Assembly (NCBI RefSeq): GCF_000212375.1
Contig: NC_015501.1
Location: forward strand, 806,001-870,000
Direction of reading: 5' to 3'
Source: Porphyromonas asaccharolytica DSM 20707
GTDB lineage: Bacteria > Bacteroidota > Bacteroidia > Bacteroidales > Porphyromonadaceae
DNA length: 64,000 nt
A program made the position numbers and the translations under genes. Position 1 is the stretch's first letter. Every line of letters begins with the position of its first letter. Under the pieces are notes generated by a model. It was not told the DNA's origin. It ran no database searches and saw only the letters and a list, made by a program, of their open reading frames with translations. Shown here one piece after another: positions 1 through 8,453 of the stretch.

Positions 1-904
1 AGTTGACATCTTGATAGATCTGCTCGACCTGCTTAGCCCGACGTACGAAGGGCGGGGAGAAGCGCCCTCCGACAGCTTGGGTGAAGCCCTTGGGGTTGCC
101 TTCCTGCGCCAGCTGAAAGTAAAGCTTCTGCTCCTCTTTTGTAAAGCCAAAAGACTCTAGATGAAGGTTGTAGAGGACGAGCTTCTTCTCCCCAACGAGG
201 ATCGTAAAGACCGCTCCTCCGTTGAACTTGGAGTGCAGATCTATGGGACGTGTCGATAGGATAGGGTACTTGGAGAGTACGATGAGGCGGCTGCCGTGAT
301 CCTTGACGGCATAGGCGGAGCTGTAGTAGGGATACGCTTGCATGGTGTGGTGCAGACTACGCTCAGACATATACTTCGAGTCGTTGTCACTGAGCCACGC
401 CTCCTGCAGACAGATGATGTCGGCATCGCTCTCGGCGAGATAATCGGTGGCTGGGTGCTGATCGTGTGCTCCTAGCTCGGCAAATTGAAAGGCGTTGGCA
501 TTGAGACTCACCACTTTGATCCAGTTCTCACGATCGATCGGGGGCGTCTGAAGCACTCGTATCGGGGCGTATAGTAGGAGCGTCGGGAGGGAGATGAGTA
601 GCATCACCGTATTGATCACGGCGCGACTCCAGGCACGGATGATAAACCAATAGATCGCCTGCAGTACGACCAGTGCAAAGAGCAGGGGAAAGAACAATCC
701 TAGATAAGCAAAGAGCGTCATCGTCGTCGGCGAGATATAGCGACTGAGCAGCGCTCCTACGAAGAGCAGCAAGAGCAGCAGATTGCCAAAGGAGACGAAA
801 GTGTGCCAGAAGCCGCGGATCATACCCCAGAGGGTACGTCTCTTCGCGGGTTGCTGCGTATGCTTCTGGCTAGGAGCTACGGGCGTGGGCGTTGTGCTAT
901 CCAT
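1..904 (-). CDS. Endonuclease/exonuclease/phosphatase (EEP) family membrane protein, 3' end cut by window
   Basis: About 301 residues are visible; the C-terminus lies outside the window. After a polar start there are three hydrophobic stretches (about residues 40-57, 63-90 and 97-118), which suggest membrane anchoring. Then comes the first part of an EEP fold: a strand with SLNANAF near residue 133 and the catalytic-type LQEAW with Gln-Glu at 167-168. This superfamily includes DNases, sphingomyelinases and inositol phosphatases, so the substrate cannot be named. The ATG at 904 lies just downstream of two rhomboid genes on the same strand, so the three probably form one operon. Confidence 0.85.
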   Translation of the reverse strand, partial: MDSTTPTPVAPSQKHTQQPAKRRTLWGMIRGFWHTFVSFGNLLLLLLFVGALLSRYISPTTMTLFAYLGLFFPLLFALVVLQAIYWFIIRAWSRAVINTVMLLISLPTLLLYAPIRVLQTPPIDRENWIKVVSLNANAFQFAELGAHDQHPATDYLAESDADIICLQEAWLSDNDSKYMSERSLHHTMQAYPYYSSAYAVKDHGSRLIVLSKYPILSTRPIDLHSKFNGGAVFTILVGEKKLVLYNLHLESFGFTKEEQKLYFQLAQEGNPKGFTQAVGGRFSPPFVRRAKQVEQIYQDVN

Positions 905-917
905 AGAGACTGCATGA

Positions 918-1721
918 TTAGTTGTGGTCTGACGAGTCAAGCCACTGATTGTTGTGATCGATGAGCTGCTTCCGTTCTTCATCGGATAGGCTCTGGTAGC
1001 CAGACTGCTGCACCTTCTCTAGGAGCTGGCGATAGCGAGCCGTCTGAGCATCTTGTAGGATCGCCTGCTGGCGAGTAGTGCGCTGGCGCCGACGCTGGTA
1101 CAGTCCTAGGCCACAGCCCCACAGGACACCGGCGAGGTGGGCGATCAGTCCGCCTACGTTGTACCCACCATAGGCTAGGAGTAGCAGGAGGAAGACGAAT
1201 AGCCCTACCTGCCACACACGGAGCGAGCCGATCAAGGGTAGCGGTATCTCCTCACGAGGAGCAGCCCCCACCATATAGCCTACGAGGGCAATGACCGACG
1301 CAGAGGCTCCCACGAGCGGTAGTCCCAGCAGAAGCACCCCACCAGTACGTAGCAGCGTGGTAAAAAGGACGAAGGCTCCTCCACCTACGACTGCTCCCCC
1401 GAGATAGCTCCAGACGAACTGTCGCCATCCGCTGAGGCGTAGCAGCATCTCGCCAAAGAGCCATAGGAGCAGTAGATTGAGCAGGAGGTGTAGACCACTA
1501 TTGTGTAGGAGCGTATAGGTGACGATGGTCCAGGGTCGGTGCCACAGAGCATCAGGCGAGCAGGAGAGGTAGAGCTGATCCACGACCCCGCGTGTCCACT
1601 GCGTGGGTAGCGGAGCAGGGAGCTGACGAACGATAAAGTCCACCAGCCAAAACATTACCAGTAGGAGCGTGATGCTCCATAGGATTTGTTTGTCAGGATC
1701 TATACGCTTCGCCAAACGCAT
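918..1721 (-). CDS. Rhomboid family intramembrane serine protease (second of a tandem pair)
   Basis: A 267-residue polytopic membrane protein. Family hallmarks are visible: an HNSGLHLLLN segment (His73, Asn82) in the second helix, the nucleophile Ser140 in GASAS, and His195 in GGLIAHLAG as the partner of the Ser-His dyad. Rhomboids cleave transmembrane segments inside the bilayer. I chose the ATG at 1721 because the protein then begins at MRLAKRID, leaving a 29-bp overlap with the upstream rhomboid gene; a longer in-frame start at 1769 would bury more of that gene. The C-terminal 50 residues are soluble and charged. The substrate is unknown. Confidence 0.85.
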   Translation of the reverse strand: MRLAKRIDPDKQILWSITLLLVMFWLVDFIVRQLPAPLPTQWTRGVVDQLYLSCSPDALWHRPWTIVTYTLLHNSGLHLLLNLLLLWLFGEMLLRLSGWRQFVWSYLGGAVVGGGAFVLFTTLLRTGGVLLLGLPLVGASASVIALVGYMVGAAPREEIPLPLIGSLRVWQVGLFVFLLLLLAYGGYNVGGLIAHLAGVLWGCGLGLYQRRRQRTTRQQAILQDAQTARYRQLLEKVQQSGYQSLSDEERKQLIDHNNQWLDSSDHN

Positions 1722-2412
1722 TGTACAGCTTGCCTTGCTTACGCCATAATAGTATGAGGAGCAGACCACCTAGCATACCCCCTAGATGGGCGAAGTGAGC
1801 TACGTCACTCTGTAGATTTGCTACGCCGAGGAAGAGCTCGATCACTCCGTAGCCGATGACAAAGTACTTAGCTCTGATCGGTATGGGGATGAAGAAGAGG
1901 TAGATCGCAGCATTGGGGTAGAGCCAGCCGAAGGCGAGTAGGAGTCCGAAGACTGCTCCCGAAGCGCCTATCGTGAGGAGTTGATTGATAAAGAACTCCG
2001 TAGCCATACGAGTGCCGTCGGGGAAGGCGATCACCTCATACCCGGCCACCTCCCGGACGGTCGTCAAGCCCCAGACGAGCTCCTGCGAGAGCGCAGCGGT
2101 CAGTCCGCAGACGAGGTAGAAGAGCAGGAAGCGCTGAGCACCCCAAGTGCGCTCGATGGTCACGCCAAACATAAAGAGCGCAAACATATTGAAGAAGAGG
2201 TGCGTGAAGCTCCCGTGAAGGAACATATAGGTCACGGGTTGCCAGATGTGGAAGCCCTGAGCCGTCACGTAGTGCAGCCCTAGGAGTCCCGTCAGGTCTA
2301 TCCCTGTACGAGGCACCACCTGCTGAGCAATGTAGAAGATCAGGTTGATGATGAGCAGGTTGAGCGTCACGGGAGGAATCTGTATCCGAGGTGTTGTATC
2401 GAATGAGTGCAT
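1693..2412 (-). CDS. Rhomboid family intramembrane serine protease (first of a tandem pair)
   Basis: A 239-residue membrane protein with the classical rhomboid core: FLHGSFTHLFFN (His66, His71, Asn75), nucleophile Ser151 in GASGAVFG, and His209 in AHFAHLGGMLGG. It should be a catalytically competent intramembrane protease. The start at 2412 gives MHSFDTTP and lies downstream of the LptD-like gene; the frame stays open further upstream but would then run into the end of that gene. Its stop overlaps the next rhomboid start, so translation is probably coupled. Having two adjacent, diverged rhomboids suggests division of labour on different substrates. Confidence 0.9.
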   Translation of the reverse strand: MHSFDTTPRIQIPPVTLNLLIINLIFYIAQQVVPRTGIDLTGLLGLHYVTAQGFHIWQPVTYMFLHGSFTHLFFNMFALFMFGVTIERTWGAQRFLLFYLVCGLTAALSQELVWGLTTVREVAGYEVIAFPDGTRMATEFFINQLLTIGASGAVFGLLLAFGWLYPNAAIYLFFIPIPIRAKYFVIGYGVIELFLGVANLQSDVAHFAHLGGMLGGLLLILLWRKQGKLYNAFGEAYRS

Positions 2413-2447
2413 AGCGTTATGTTCTAATCGTTGCGTTGTATAAAGTG

Positions 2448-5423
2448 TTAGTACCAGCCACCGCCACCATAGGTGGGCAGGCTGTGCTGCTCCCACTTGA
2501 GATCACGGAGCAGGGAGGCGTTGACACCGATCACGACGTTGTACGACTTGTAGGCTCCGAGGGGGATGACACTCGCCGTGAGAGACCAGCAGTGCAGGTC
2601 ACGCGTGATATTGATCGTCATACCCGTCAGCTTCTTTAGGTCAAAGTTGTAGTTGGCATCAAAGGAGAAGTTCCAGTTGGGCGTAGGCTGTAGCTGCCCG
2701 CGGAAGGAGAGGTTTTGGGTAAACTTATACTCAAACTCCCGTCGGTGCGTGTTGAACTTCTGTCTATCCTGCGCTACATTAATACTATAGTTGAAGGAGA
2801 AGCTCCACGGCACGTCAAACTTCAAGTATCCATCGTCGTCCCAGCTATCCGTTTGGTTGTAGCTACTGCGTGGACTGCCACCAGAAGAGCCATCGAATCC
2901 CATCCTGTCGACCCCTGGTCTATCGCCCATTGCGGTGGGGTCATCCGCTGGCGACTTAGCAGCCTCATCGTCTGTAGCGGACGGCTTCTTTTTCTTATTA
3001 AAGATCCCACCGATCCAGTTACCGATTTTCTCGAAGGTTTGCGGTGTAAAGGTGTAGTTAAAGCTCGTCCCCGTGCCTAGGAAGGCGCCGATACCGTGCC
3101 CATTGAGTAGACGCAGCTTGTCCACACGGTAGGGTCTCACGTTGCCTTGTGGGTCGGTGTAGTAGTCCCATTCGTAAGGATCGAAGGCGGCGGAGAGACG
3201 CAGCACGAAAGTCTTCGTGAGCCTTATCGCCAGGTTGGTGCTGAGGTTACTCCAGCGGAAGGAGTCGGCAGCCATGTTGTAGGAGAAGCGAAGACCAAAC
3301 TGATCGATGAGCGAGATCTTCTTAAACTGCTCCTCATCGGACGTCGAGTCACTCGGCAGGCGCCACTTCATCTCCACGTTATTGTCAAAGGAGAAGTTGA
3401 TCGACCCGGTCTTGCCTCGTCCTGGGTATCCGAAGATGCCACGCTCGTAAGGAGTATAGACGAAATTGTGAGCCTGCCCCAGCGTATCGACATAGTCTAC
3501 CTCACGATAATAGCCCCAGAAAGGATCGCCAAAGTCTGGAGCATACGAGAGCGATATGGAGGGTGTCAGACGATGACGGATCATCTGCACACGATCGCCA
3601 AAGAGCTTCCGCCATGGTTGGTAAAAGCCGTAGAGCGTCGTACTCATTGAGAGTGACGCACTAAAGTTGTTCAGGTGGTAGAAGCCGTAAGTCGTGTCGG
3701 CATCGACGATCCGCTGCTGCGCCTCGTCCCACTGCTTCTCTACACGTGAGGTGTACCAGTAGGCAGTATAGTTGATCGAGGGAGAGATCTTGATATAGTT
3801 AAAGAGATCGAAAGAGGCGGAGATAGGTATCGAGTGCTGCATACCGTTGCGCCAATCTTTGATCAGATTGCTCTTGAGGATCAGATTCTCCTTGGTGGTG
3901 ATGCTGTTACGTAGCGAGCCGTTGTAGCTGAGCGAGATCTTCTCGTACCAACGCTCCTTGCCGACGCGGTTCTTTCGCTTGAAGGGGTAGATCGTCGAGA
4001 GCGAGAGCGAGAGGTTCGGCAGGGTCACACTGATGGTCGAGTCGCGTGAGCGCTGATCAATGTTGAAGGCTCCCGTTAGTGAGAGTGGTATGCTCACAAA
4101 GCTCCGGCGGTAGCTAATGCTAGAGCCCTTAGTATTCTCGGCACGCCGCTGATGGTCGTAGACCGCCTGGGTGGCGTTGTGATTGTAGCTACTGGTCGAG
4201 AAGTTGACCGATGCCGAGAAGTTGCGTAGCGGATCTGCTTTGGGGTCTTGTGAGTGAGTCCACCTAAGCGATATATCCTGCGATCGACTGTAGGTCGAGG
4301 GGATATCCTTGTCTCCCTGGACCGTCGATATGTATCCCGCCTGCACGCTACCGTTGTACTTATAGCGCTTGCGATAGTTTGATGAAGCATTGAGCGCCCA
4401 GGAGCCGTTTGTATAGACATCGCCCGTGAGCGTCAGATCCCAGTAGTCGTTCAGATTGAGATAAAGGCCACCATGCGTCAGGTAGAGCCCTCGTGTCTGG
4501 TCGATACCGTAGCTCGGCATGATGATGCCCGAAGTCTGCTTCTCATTGAAGGGGAAGAAGGCAAACGGTAATCCGATGAAGTAGAGCGGCACGTCAGCCA
4601 TGACTAGGTAGACAGGCCCCGTAACGATCTTGTCCTCAGGCTTAGCCTTGGCACGAGTCAGATTGATGTAAAAGTGCGGATGCTCGTGCTGGTCGCAAGT
4701 AGTGTAGCGACCATCCTTGAGGTACATCGTATTGTCTTTGAGACGCTTCGTCTGCGTAGCTGTCAGATAGCCTTCGCCCTGTTGGGTTGTCACGTCCGTG
4801 ATGAAGCCTTGCCCCGTCTTGAAGTTGTACTTCATCGTCGTACTCTCAAACTTCTGATCCCCATCGGCAAACTTCGGCTTAGCCGTCGGCTGCCCTAGAC
4901 TATCCAAGACATACTGAGCATAGACCTCAGAGCTATCGGAGACGATCTTGAGGTAGTTCGCCTCGATGCTCATCGTCTGGTACTTGACTTCGCTCGGACC
5001 GAAGAAGTACATCATATTATCGCCCGTCATGACGAGCGAATCCTCTGCCGAGAAGGTCACAGGCGCCTCTAGCCTAAAAAGCTCTACCGAGTCGCTCTCT
5101 GCGACAGGTGTCTCAGCGTCACTAGCCAACGTATCTATAGCGGTAGGCGTCAGCGTCGTATCCGCCTTGATGGCGAGGCTGTCGACGGTCGTTGCCACAG
5201 AGTCTCTAGCTAGGGGTGAGGGTAGGGTATCCTGCTGGCGGGTCGTATCTGCCGATAGGTCTGCTACGATCGTGTCTAGCGACTCTGTCTGTGACGGTGT
5301 AGCTGCAGGCGGCTCAGTACGTCGCACTTGCGTCGCACACGACACGACCGCCACACCCACGCAGAGTAGGAGGAGCAGTCGCAAGAGCGAGCGAGGGACT
5401 ATGACAGAGCTAGACATGAGCAA
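2448..5423 (-). CDS. LptD-like LPS assembly outer membrane protein (OstA N-domain plus beta-barrel)
   Basis: 991 residues. After the signal peptide there is a Thr/Asp/Ser-rich linker (about residues 35-120), then an OstA/LptA-like beta-jellyroll (about 125-280, with MTGDNMMYFFGPSEVKYQ), then a long LptD-type barrel rich in alternating aromatic strands. The family inserts LPS into the outer leaflet. It is longer than the roughly 780-residue enterobacterial LptD, with an Asp/Pro/Gly-rich insert near 830-880. The N-terminus ends in VVSC, which resembles a lipobox, unusual for a barrel protein. A -7 box sits at 5465-5472. A second start three codons in is also possible. Confidence 0.82.
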   Translation of the reverse strand: MLMSSSVIVPRSLLRLLLLLCVGVAVVSCATQVRRTEPPAATPSQTESLDTIVADLSADTTRQQDTLPSPLARDSVATTVDSLAIKADTTLTPTAIDTLASDAETPVAESDSVELFRLEAPVTFSAEDSLVMTGDNMMYFFGPSEVKYQTMSIEANYLKIVSDSSEVYAQYVLDSLGQPTAKPKFADGDQKFESTTMKYNFKTGQGFITDVTTQQGEGYLTATQTKRLKDNTMYLKDGRYTTCDQHEHPHFYINLTRAKAKPEDKIVTGPVYLVMADVPLYFIGLPFAFFPFNEKQTSGIIMPSYGIDQTRGLYLTHGGLYLNLNDYWDLTLTGDVYTNGSWALNASSNYRKRYKYNGSVQAGYISTVQGDKDIPSTYSRSQDISLRWTHSQDPKADPLRNFSASVNFSTSSYNHNATQAVYDHQRRAENTKGSSISYRRSFVSIPLSLTGAFNIDQRSRDSTISVTLPNLSLSLSTIYPFKRKNRVGKERWYEKISLSYNGSLRNSITTKENLILKSNLIKDWRNGMQHSIPISASFDLFNYIKISPSINYTAYWYTSRVEKQWDEAQQRIVDADTTYGFYHLNNFSASLSMSTTLYGFYQPWRKLFGDRVQMIRHRLTPSISLSYAPDFGDPFWGYYREVDYVDTLGQAHNFVYTPYERGIFGYPGRGKTGSINFSFDNNVEMKWRLPSDSTSDEEQFKKISLIDQFGLRFSYNMAADSFRWSNLSTNLAIRLTKTFVLRLSAAFDPYEWDYYTDPQGNVRPYRVDKLRLLNGHGIGAFLGTGTSFNYTFTPQTFEKIGNWIGGIFNKKKKPSATDDEAAKSPADDPTAMGDRPGVDRMGFDGSSGGSPRSSYNQTDSWDDDGYLKFDVPWSFSFNYSINVAQDRQKFNTHRREFEYKFTQNLSFRGQLQPTPNWNFSFDANYNFDLKKLTGMTINITRDLHCWSLTASVIPLGAYKSYNVVIGVNASLLRDLKWEQHSLPTYGGGGWY

Positions 5424-5464
5424 TAATAACGCGAGCTGGCTTGTGATGATGCATCAACCGCTGG

Positions 5465-5472
5465 CAAAGGTA
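5465..5472 (-). promoter_or_regulatory. -7 element candidate for the lptD-like gene
   Basis: The minus strand reads TACCTTTG, a match to the Bacteroidetes TAnnTTTG box, about 42 bp upstream of the start at 5423. No TTG lies at the preferred 19-21 bp spacing, so only the -7 half is supported. Confidence 0.4.
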
Positions 5473-5592
5473 CTAAATAGTGACGTGCAACGATATATCT
5501 AGCCATACCGCTCGACAGCTCAAGTCTCACCATAAGAATGCTCAAAGAGCTGAGGTCTAGCGACGTGTAGTCTAAATGTCATTGCAAACGCG

Positions 5593-5643
5593 AATATCCC
5601 GTTGTAGGGGTGCACGAATTATGTGCCCTTACAACGGGATATT
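5593..5643. repeat. Intergenic hairpin repeat, family 2, copy a
   Basis: Long inverted repeat: left arm AATATCCCGTTGTA plus GGGGTGCAC, a 6-7 nt loop, then GTGCCCTTACAACGGGATATT. The arms match over about 20 bp with one bulge. Related hairpins with the same TGTAGGG...CCTTACA ends occur near 18865, 37496 and 54875. It lies in the gap between the divergently spaced lptD-like start and the SIMPL gene end and could also act as a terminator for the latter. Confidence 0.65.
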
Positions 5644-5713
5644 TCTGTTTTGTCAACAACGAGCGCCCCAACAAACTGCGCCTATGCCGTTATGCTTTTA
5701 TCTCTCTATGCTC

Positions 5714-6454
5714 CTAGCGCAGCGCGTAGGTAGCGCGGACAGTTACGGAGATCGTCTTCTGGCGTGAGGAGGTGTTGAAAGCGCCACCCCACGAGTAGTC
5801 TTCACCAGCGTTTTTGCCAACGATCTGGAAGACGCCCATCGAGGCATTCTGTAGCTTGCCCACCTTACCACGGCTTCCTGAGGCGATCTCCTCGGCACGA
5901 TCTAGTGCATCCTCAGAGGCTTGACGTAGCATCTGATGCTTGAGGTCGTCGAGGTTCGTGTAGTAGTAGGCGGGCGCTTGGCTCGTTATCTCCACCCCCT
6001 GCGAGATGAGCGAGGAGATACTCTTGGAGAGCTCCTCGACACCATCTAGGTCGCCACTCGTTATGGTCACGCTCTGCGTGAGAACATAACCGTTGGGTAC
6101 CTGCTGATAGTTGCCATGCGTATCGTAGCCACTGCTGTAGTTTTGCGATACATCTAGGCTCCCGAAGGAGTAGCCGTCAGGCTTCAAGCCAGACCGCTGG
6201 AGGTAATCCTGTACGACCGTGCGCTCACGCTCTATCTCCGTGTAGGCCTCGCTCAGCGTAGCACGCTGCACGCGGAAGGAAGCACTCCACACGATCAGAT
6301 CACTCTCGAAGTCTTGCTCTGCATTGCCCGTAACCGAGACGATACGCTGCTTGCGCACCGATAGGTAAGTCGAGCCTGCGATCCAAATGCCTAGGACAAA
6401 GGCGATAGCCAGTACCAAGGCTGCCCAAAAGGTCCACTGCTTATTCATATCCAT
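5714..6454 (-). CDS. SIMPL domain (DUF541) protein, membrane-anchored
   Basis: 246 residues (244 if the second Met is used). One N-terminal transmembrane segment (about residues 8-30) leads into a periplasmic SIMPL domain with the typical opening VSVTGNAEQDFESDLIVWSASF and the closing KTISVTVRATYAL. The family is related to BP26/OMP28 and forms ring-like assemblies; its biochemical role is undefined. The gene lies alone between lptD and trxB on the same strand. Confidence 0.85.
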   Translation of the reverse strand: MDMNKQWTFWAALVLAIAFVLGIWIAGSTYLSVRKQRIVSVTGNAEQDFESDLIVWSASFRVQRATLSEAYTEIERERTVVQDYLQRSGLKPDGYSFGSLDVSQNYSSGYDTHGNYQQVPNGYVLTQSVTITSGDLDGVEELSKSISSLISQGVEITSQAPAYYYTNLDDLKHQMLRQASEDALDRAEEIASGSRGKVGKLQNASMGVFQIVGKNAGEDYSWGGAFNTSSRQKTISVTVRATYALR

Positions 6455-6508
6455 ATCGATTGTGTTAGATGATTTTTAGTTAGAGCGATGAGCTTAGCTG
6501 GTGTAGCA

Positions 6509-7456
6509 TTACAGACCCTTCTCAAGGAGATACTTCTCTACCTCGAGCGCAGCGCGGCAGCCAGTACCGGCAGAGGTGATAGCCTGTCGGTAGCGTGGAT
6601 CAGCGACGTCGCCAGCAGCAAAAACGCCATCGACACTGGTGAGCGGTCTACCCTCTCGGGTTACGATATAGCCTGCCGCATCGAGCTCCAGCTGCCCTGC
6701 AAGGAAGTCGGTATTGGGCTTATGTCCGATAGCTAGGAAGAAACCGTCGATTGCTATATCACGCTTAGCCTCTTCGGGTGTCCCCTTCTTATACACAAGG
6801 TGGGCACCCTCCACGCCGTTGTCGCCAAAGAGTCCGACCGTATTGTGCTCGAAGAGCACTTCAATGTTTTCCCGTGCGAAGAGTCTCTCCTGCATTACCT
6901 TAGAGGCGCGCAGATGATCCTTGCGCACGATCAGGTAAACATGCTCTGCAATGCCTGCTAGGTAGAGCGCCTCCTCACAAGCTGTGTCGCCACCACCTAC
7001 GACGGCTACACGCTTCTTGCGATAGAAAAAGCCGTCGCACGTAGCGCATGCCGAGACACCCATGCCGGCATACTTCTTTTCGTCATCTAGCCCGAGATAC
7101 TTAGCGCGAGCACCCGTGGCGATGATGACGGAATGAGCTGTCAGCTCTGTAGAGCCGTCGATCTCAACCTTGAAGGGGCGCGCCGATAGGTCTATGCGTG
7201 TGACTTCGCCTGAGCGTATGTCTGTGCCAAAACGCTCTGCTTGCTGGCGCATCTGCTCGAGGAGCTGAGGACCCGTGATGCCCTCGGGGAAGCCGGGGAA
7301 ATTCTCCACTTCAGTGGTCGTAGTGAGCTGTCCTCCAGGTTGTAGTCCCTGATAGAGTATGGGGGAGAGATTAGCCCGTGAAGCGTAAATAGCAGCTGTA
7401 TATCCAGCAGGTCCTGATCCGATGATCAGGCAGCGTATAGTCTTGTCTTGTGACAT
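6509..7456 (-). CDS. trxB: Thioredoxin-disulfide reductase
   Basis: 315 residues, the normal length for low-molecular-weight TrxR. FAD site GSGPAGYTA at 13-21; redox-active CATC with Cys137 and Cys140 (ACATCDG); NADPH site VVGGGDTACEEA at about 152-163; C-terminal FAD motif GVFAAGDVAD. It uses NADPH to reduce thioredoxin in the cytoplasm and supports oxidative-stress defence in this otherwise anaerobic gene set. A TATCTTTG -7 box lies at 7505-7512 on the minus strand, about 50 bp upstream of the ATG. Confidence 0.97.
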   Translation of the reverse strand: MSQDKTIRCLIIGSGPAGYTAAIYASRANLSPILYQGLQPGGQLTTTTEVENFPGFPEGITGPQLLEQMRQQAERFGTDIRSGEVTRIDLSARPFKVEIDGSTELTAHSVIIATGARAKYLGLDDEKKYAGMGVSACATCDGFFYRKKRVAVVGGGDTACEEALYLAGIAEHVYLIVRKDHLRASKVMQERLFARENIEVLFEHNTVGLFGDNGVEGAHLVYKKGTPEEAKRDIAIDGFFLAIGHKPNTDFLAGQLELDAAGYIVTREGRPLTSVDGVFAAGDVADPRYRQAITSAGTGCRAALEVEKYLLEKGL

Positions 7457-7504
7457 GTCAATAATAGATTCGTTAGATGATGGGTGATGAAAATGTACCT
7501 ACCG

Positions 7505-7512
7505 CAAAGATA
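7505..7512 (-). promoter_or_regulatory. -7 element candidate for trxB
   Basis: TATCTTTG on the minus strand, about 49 bp before the trxB start. No well-spaced -33 TTG is present, so support is partial. Confidence 0.4.
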
Positions 7513-7607
7513 TACAAATCTTACCAAGTAACTCCTCTCTCAGCAACAATATTTCATCACTGGACGCTTGTCATCACACTTCGCCACCTCAGCGAATGGT
7601 CTTCAGG

Positions 7608-7767
7608 TGGATATTTTCGATTCTCCACGTGGAGATAAAATATTCTCCACGTAGAGACGAAATGAAACTTCGGAGGAATCAAATGAAACTTCCGAGGAAA
7701 TGATTCTCGCCTACGTGGAGAATAAAAAATAGCCACGTAGGAATTTTTCAATTTCCCACGTGGCTAT
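7608..7767. repeat. Dispersed CACGTG-rich repeat, family 1, copy A
   Basis: About 160 bp made of several CCACGTGG/CCTACGTGG palindromes around a core with two tandem copies of GAAACTTCGGAGGAA (21-bp period). The right edge is a perfect stem of the type ATAGCCACGT...ACGTGGCTAT. Equivalent copies lie at about 23119-23286 (inverted), 37297-37465 and 55031-55228. It is intergenic, downstream of rnfA and upstream of trxB. No open reading frame is convincing inside it. Confidence 0.8.
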
Positions 7768-7770
7768 CGG

Positions 7771-7812
7771 GTTAGATACTAGAAGTTAGATACTAGAAGT
7801 TAGATATTAGAG
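7771..7812. repeat. 14-bp tandem repeat, three units, overlapping the rnfA stop
   Basis: The unit TTAGATACTAGAAG occurs twice exactly, followed by a third divergent unit that includes the rnfA stop codon at 7807-7809. A related stretch follows family-1 copy C near 37470, so it may be part of that element. Confidence 0.6.
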
Positions 7813-8388
7813 ACTGGCTAGACCTGAGAAGCCCATGAAGGCCATCGCTAGGATGCCTGCGGTGATGAGGGCGATGGGAGTACCCTTCATAGCCCGAGGC
7901 GTGCTGCCGGTCTTGGCGAGCTGCTCGCGGATACCGGCGAAGATGACCATAGCGAGGAGGAAGCCGATACCGATGGAAACGGCGTACATAAGCGACTCAG
8001 CGTAGGTGAACTCCTTCTGGATAACGAGGATGGCGACACCGAGTACACAGCAGTTCGTCGTGATCAGCGGGAGGAAGACACCGAGCGCCTGATAGAGCGC
8101 GGGGGAGATCTTCTTAATGATCATCTCAATCATCTGCACGAGCGTGGCGATGACAAGGATGAAAGCGATGGTTTGTAGGAATTCGAGTCCTAGAGGAACC
8201 AGTATATAGGTCTGTACGAGCCAGGTGACCATCGTCGCTAGAAGCAAGACAAAGGTGACGGCTGCTCCCATGCCCGTGGCGGTAGAGACTTTCTTAGAGA
8301 CTCCTAAGAAGGGGCATATGCCGAGGAACTGGGAGAGGACTACGTTGTTGACAAAGACAGCAACGATGAATATGATAAGAAATTTCAT
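7807..8388 (-). CDS. rnfA: Rnf electron transport complex subunit A
   Basis: 193 residues with six hydrophobic segments; contains NNVVLSQFLGICPFLGVS near the start and the conserved TNCCVLGVA segment, both typical of RnfA/NqrE. These antiparallel membrane subunits hold an intramembrane iron-sulfur site. Last gene of rseC-rnfBCDGEA; 65 bp separate it from rnfE. The complex couples ferredoxin:NAD oxidoreduction to Na+ or H+ movement. Confidence 0.95.
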   Translation of the reverse strand: MKFLIIFIVAVFVNNVVLSQFLGICPFLGVSKKVSTATGMGAAVTFVLLLATMVTWLVQTYILVPLGLEFLQTIAFILVIATLVQMIEMIIKKISPALYQALGVFLPLITTNCCVLGVAILVIQKEFTYAESLMYAVSIGIGFLLAMVIFAGIREQLAKTGSTPRAMKGTPIALITAGILAMAFMGFSGLASL

Positions 8389-8453
8389 AGTAGTAAGTGT
8401 CTGTGTGGTTAGCAGTGGCTACGGGTTAGCCTTTGCATCTCATAGATCTTGAT

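Noticed and set aside
1981-2283. 100-codon plus-strand frame inside the rhomboid gene
   Set aside because: Antisense shadow of a well-supported gene with no recognisable domain or promoter.
7608-7767. CACGTG repeats as a CRISPR array
   Set aside because: Repeat units are palindromic, irregularly spaced, without unique spacers of constant length, and no cas genes are nearby.
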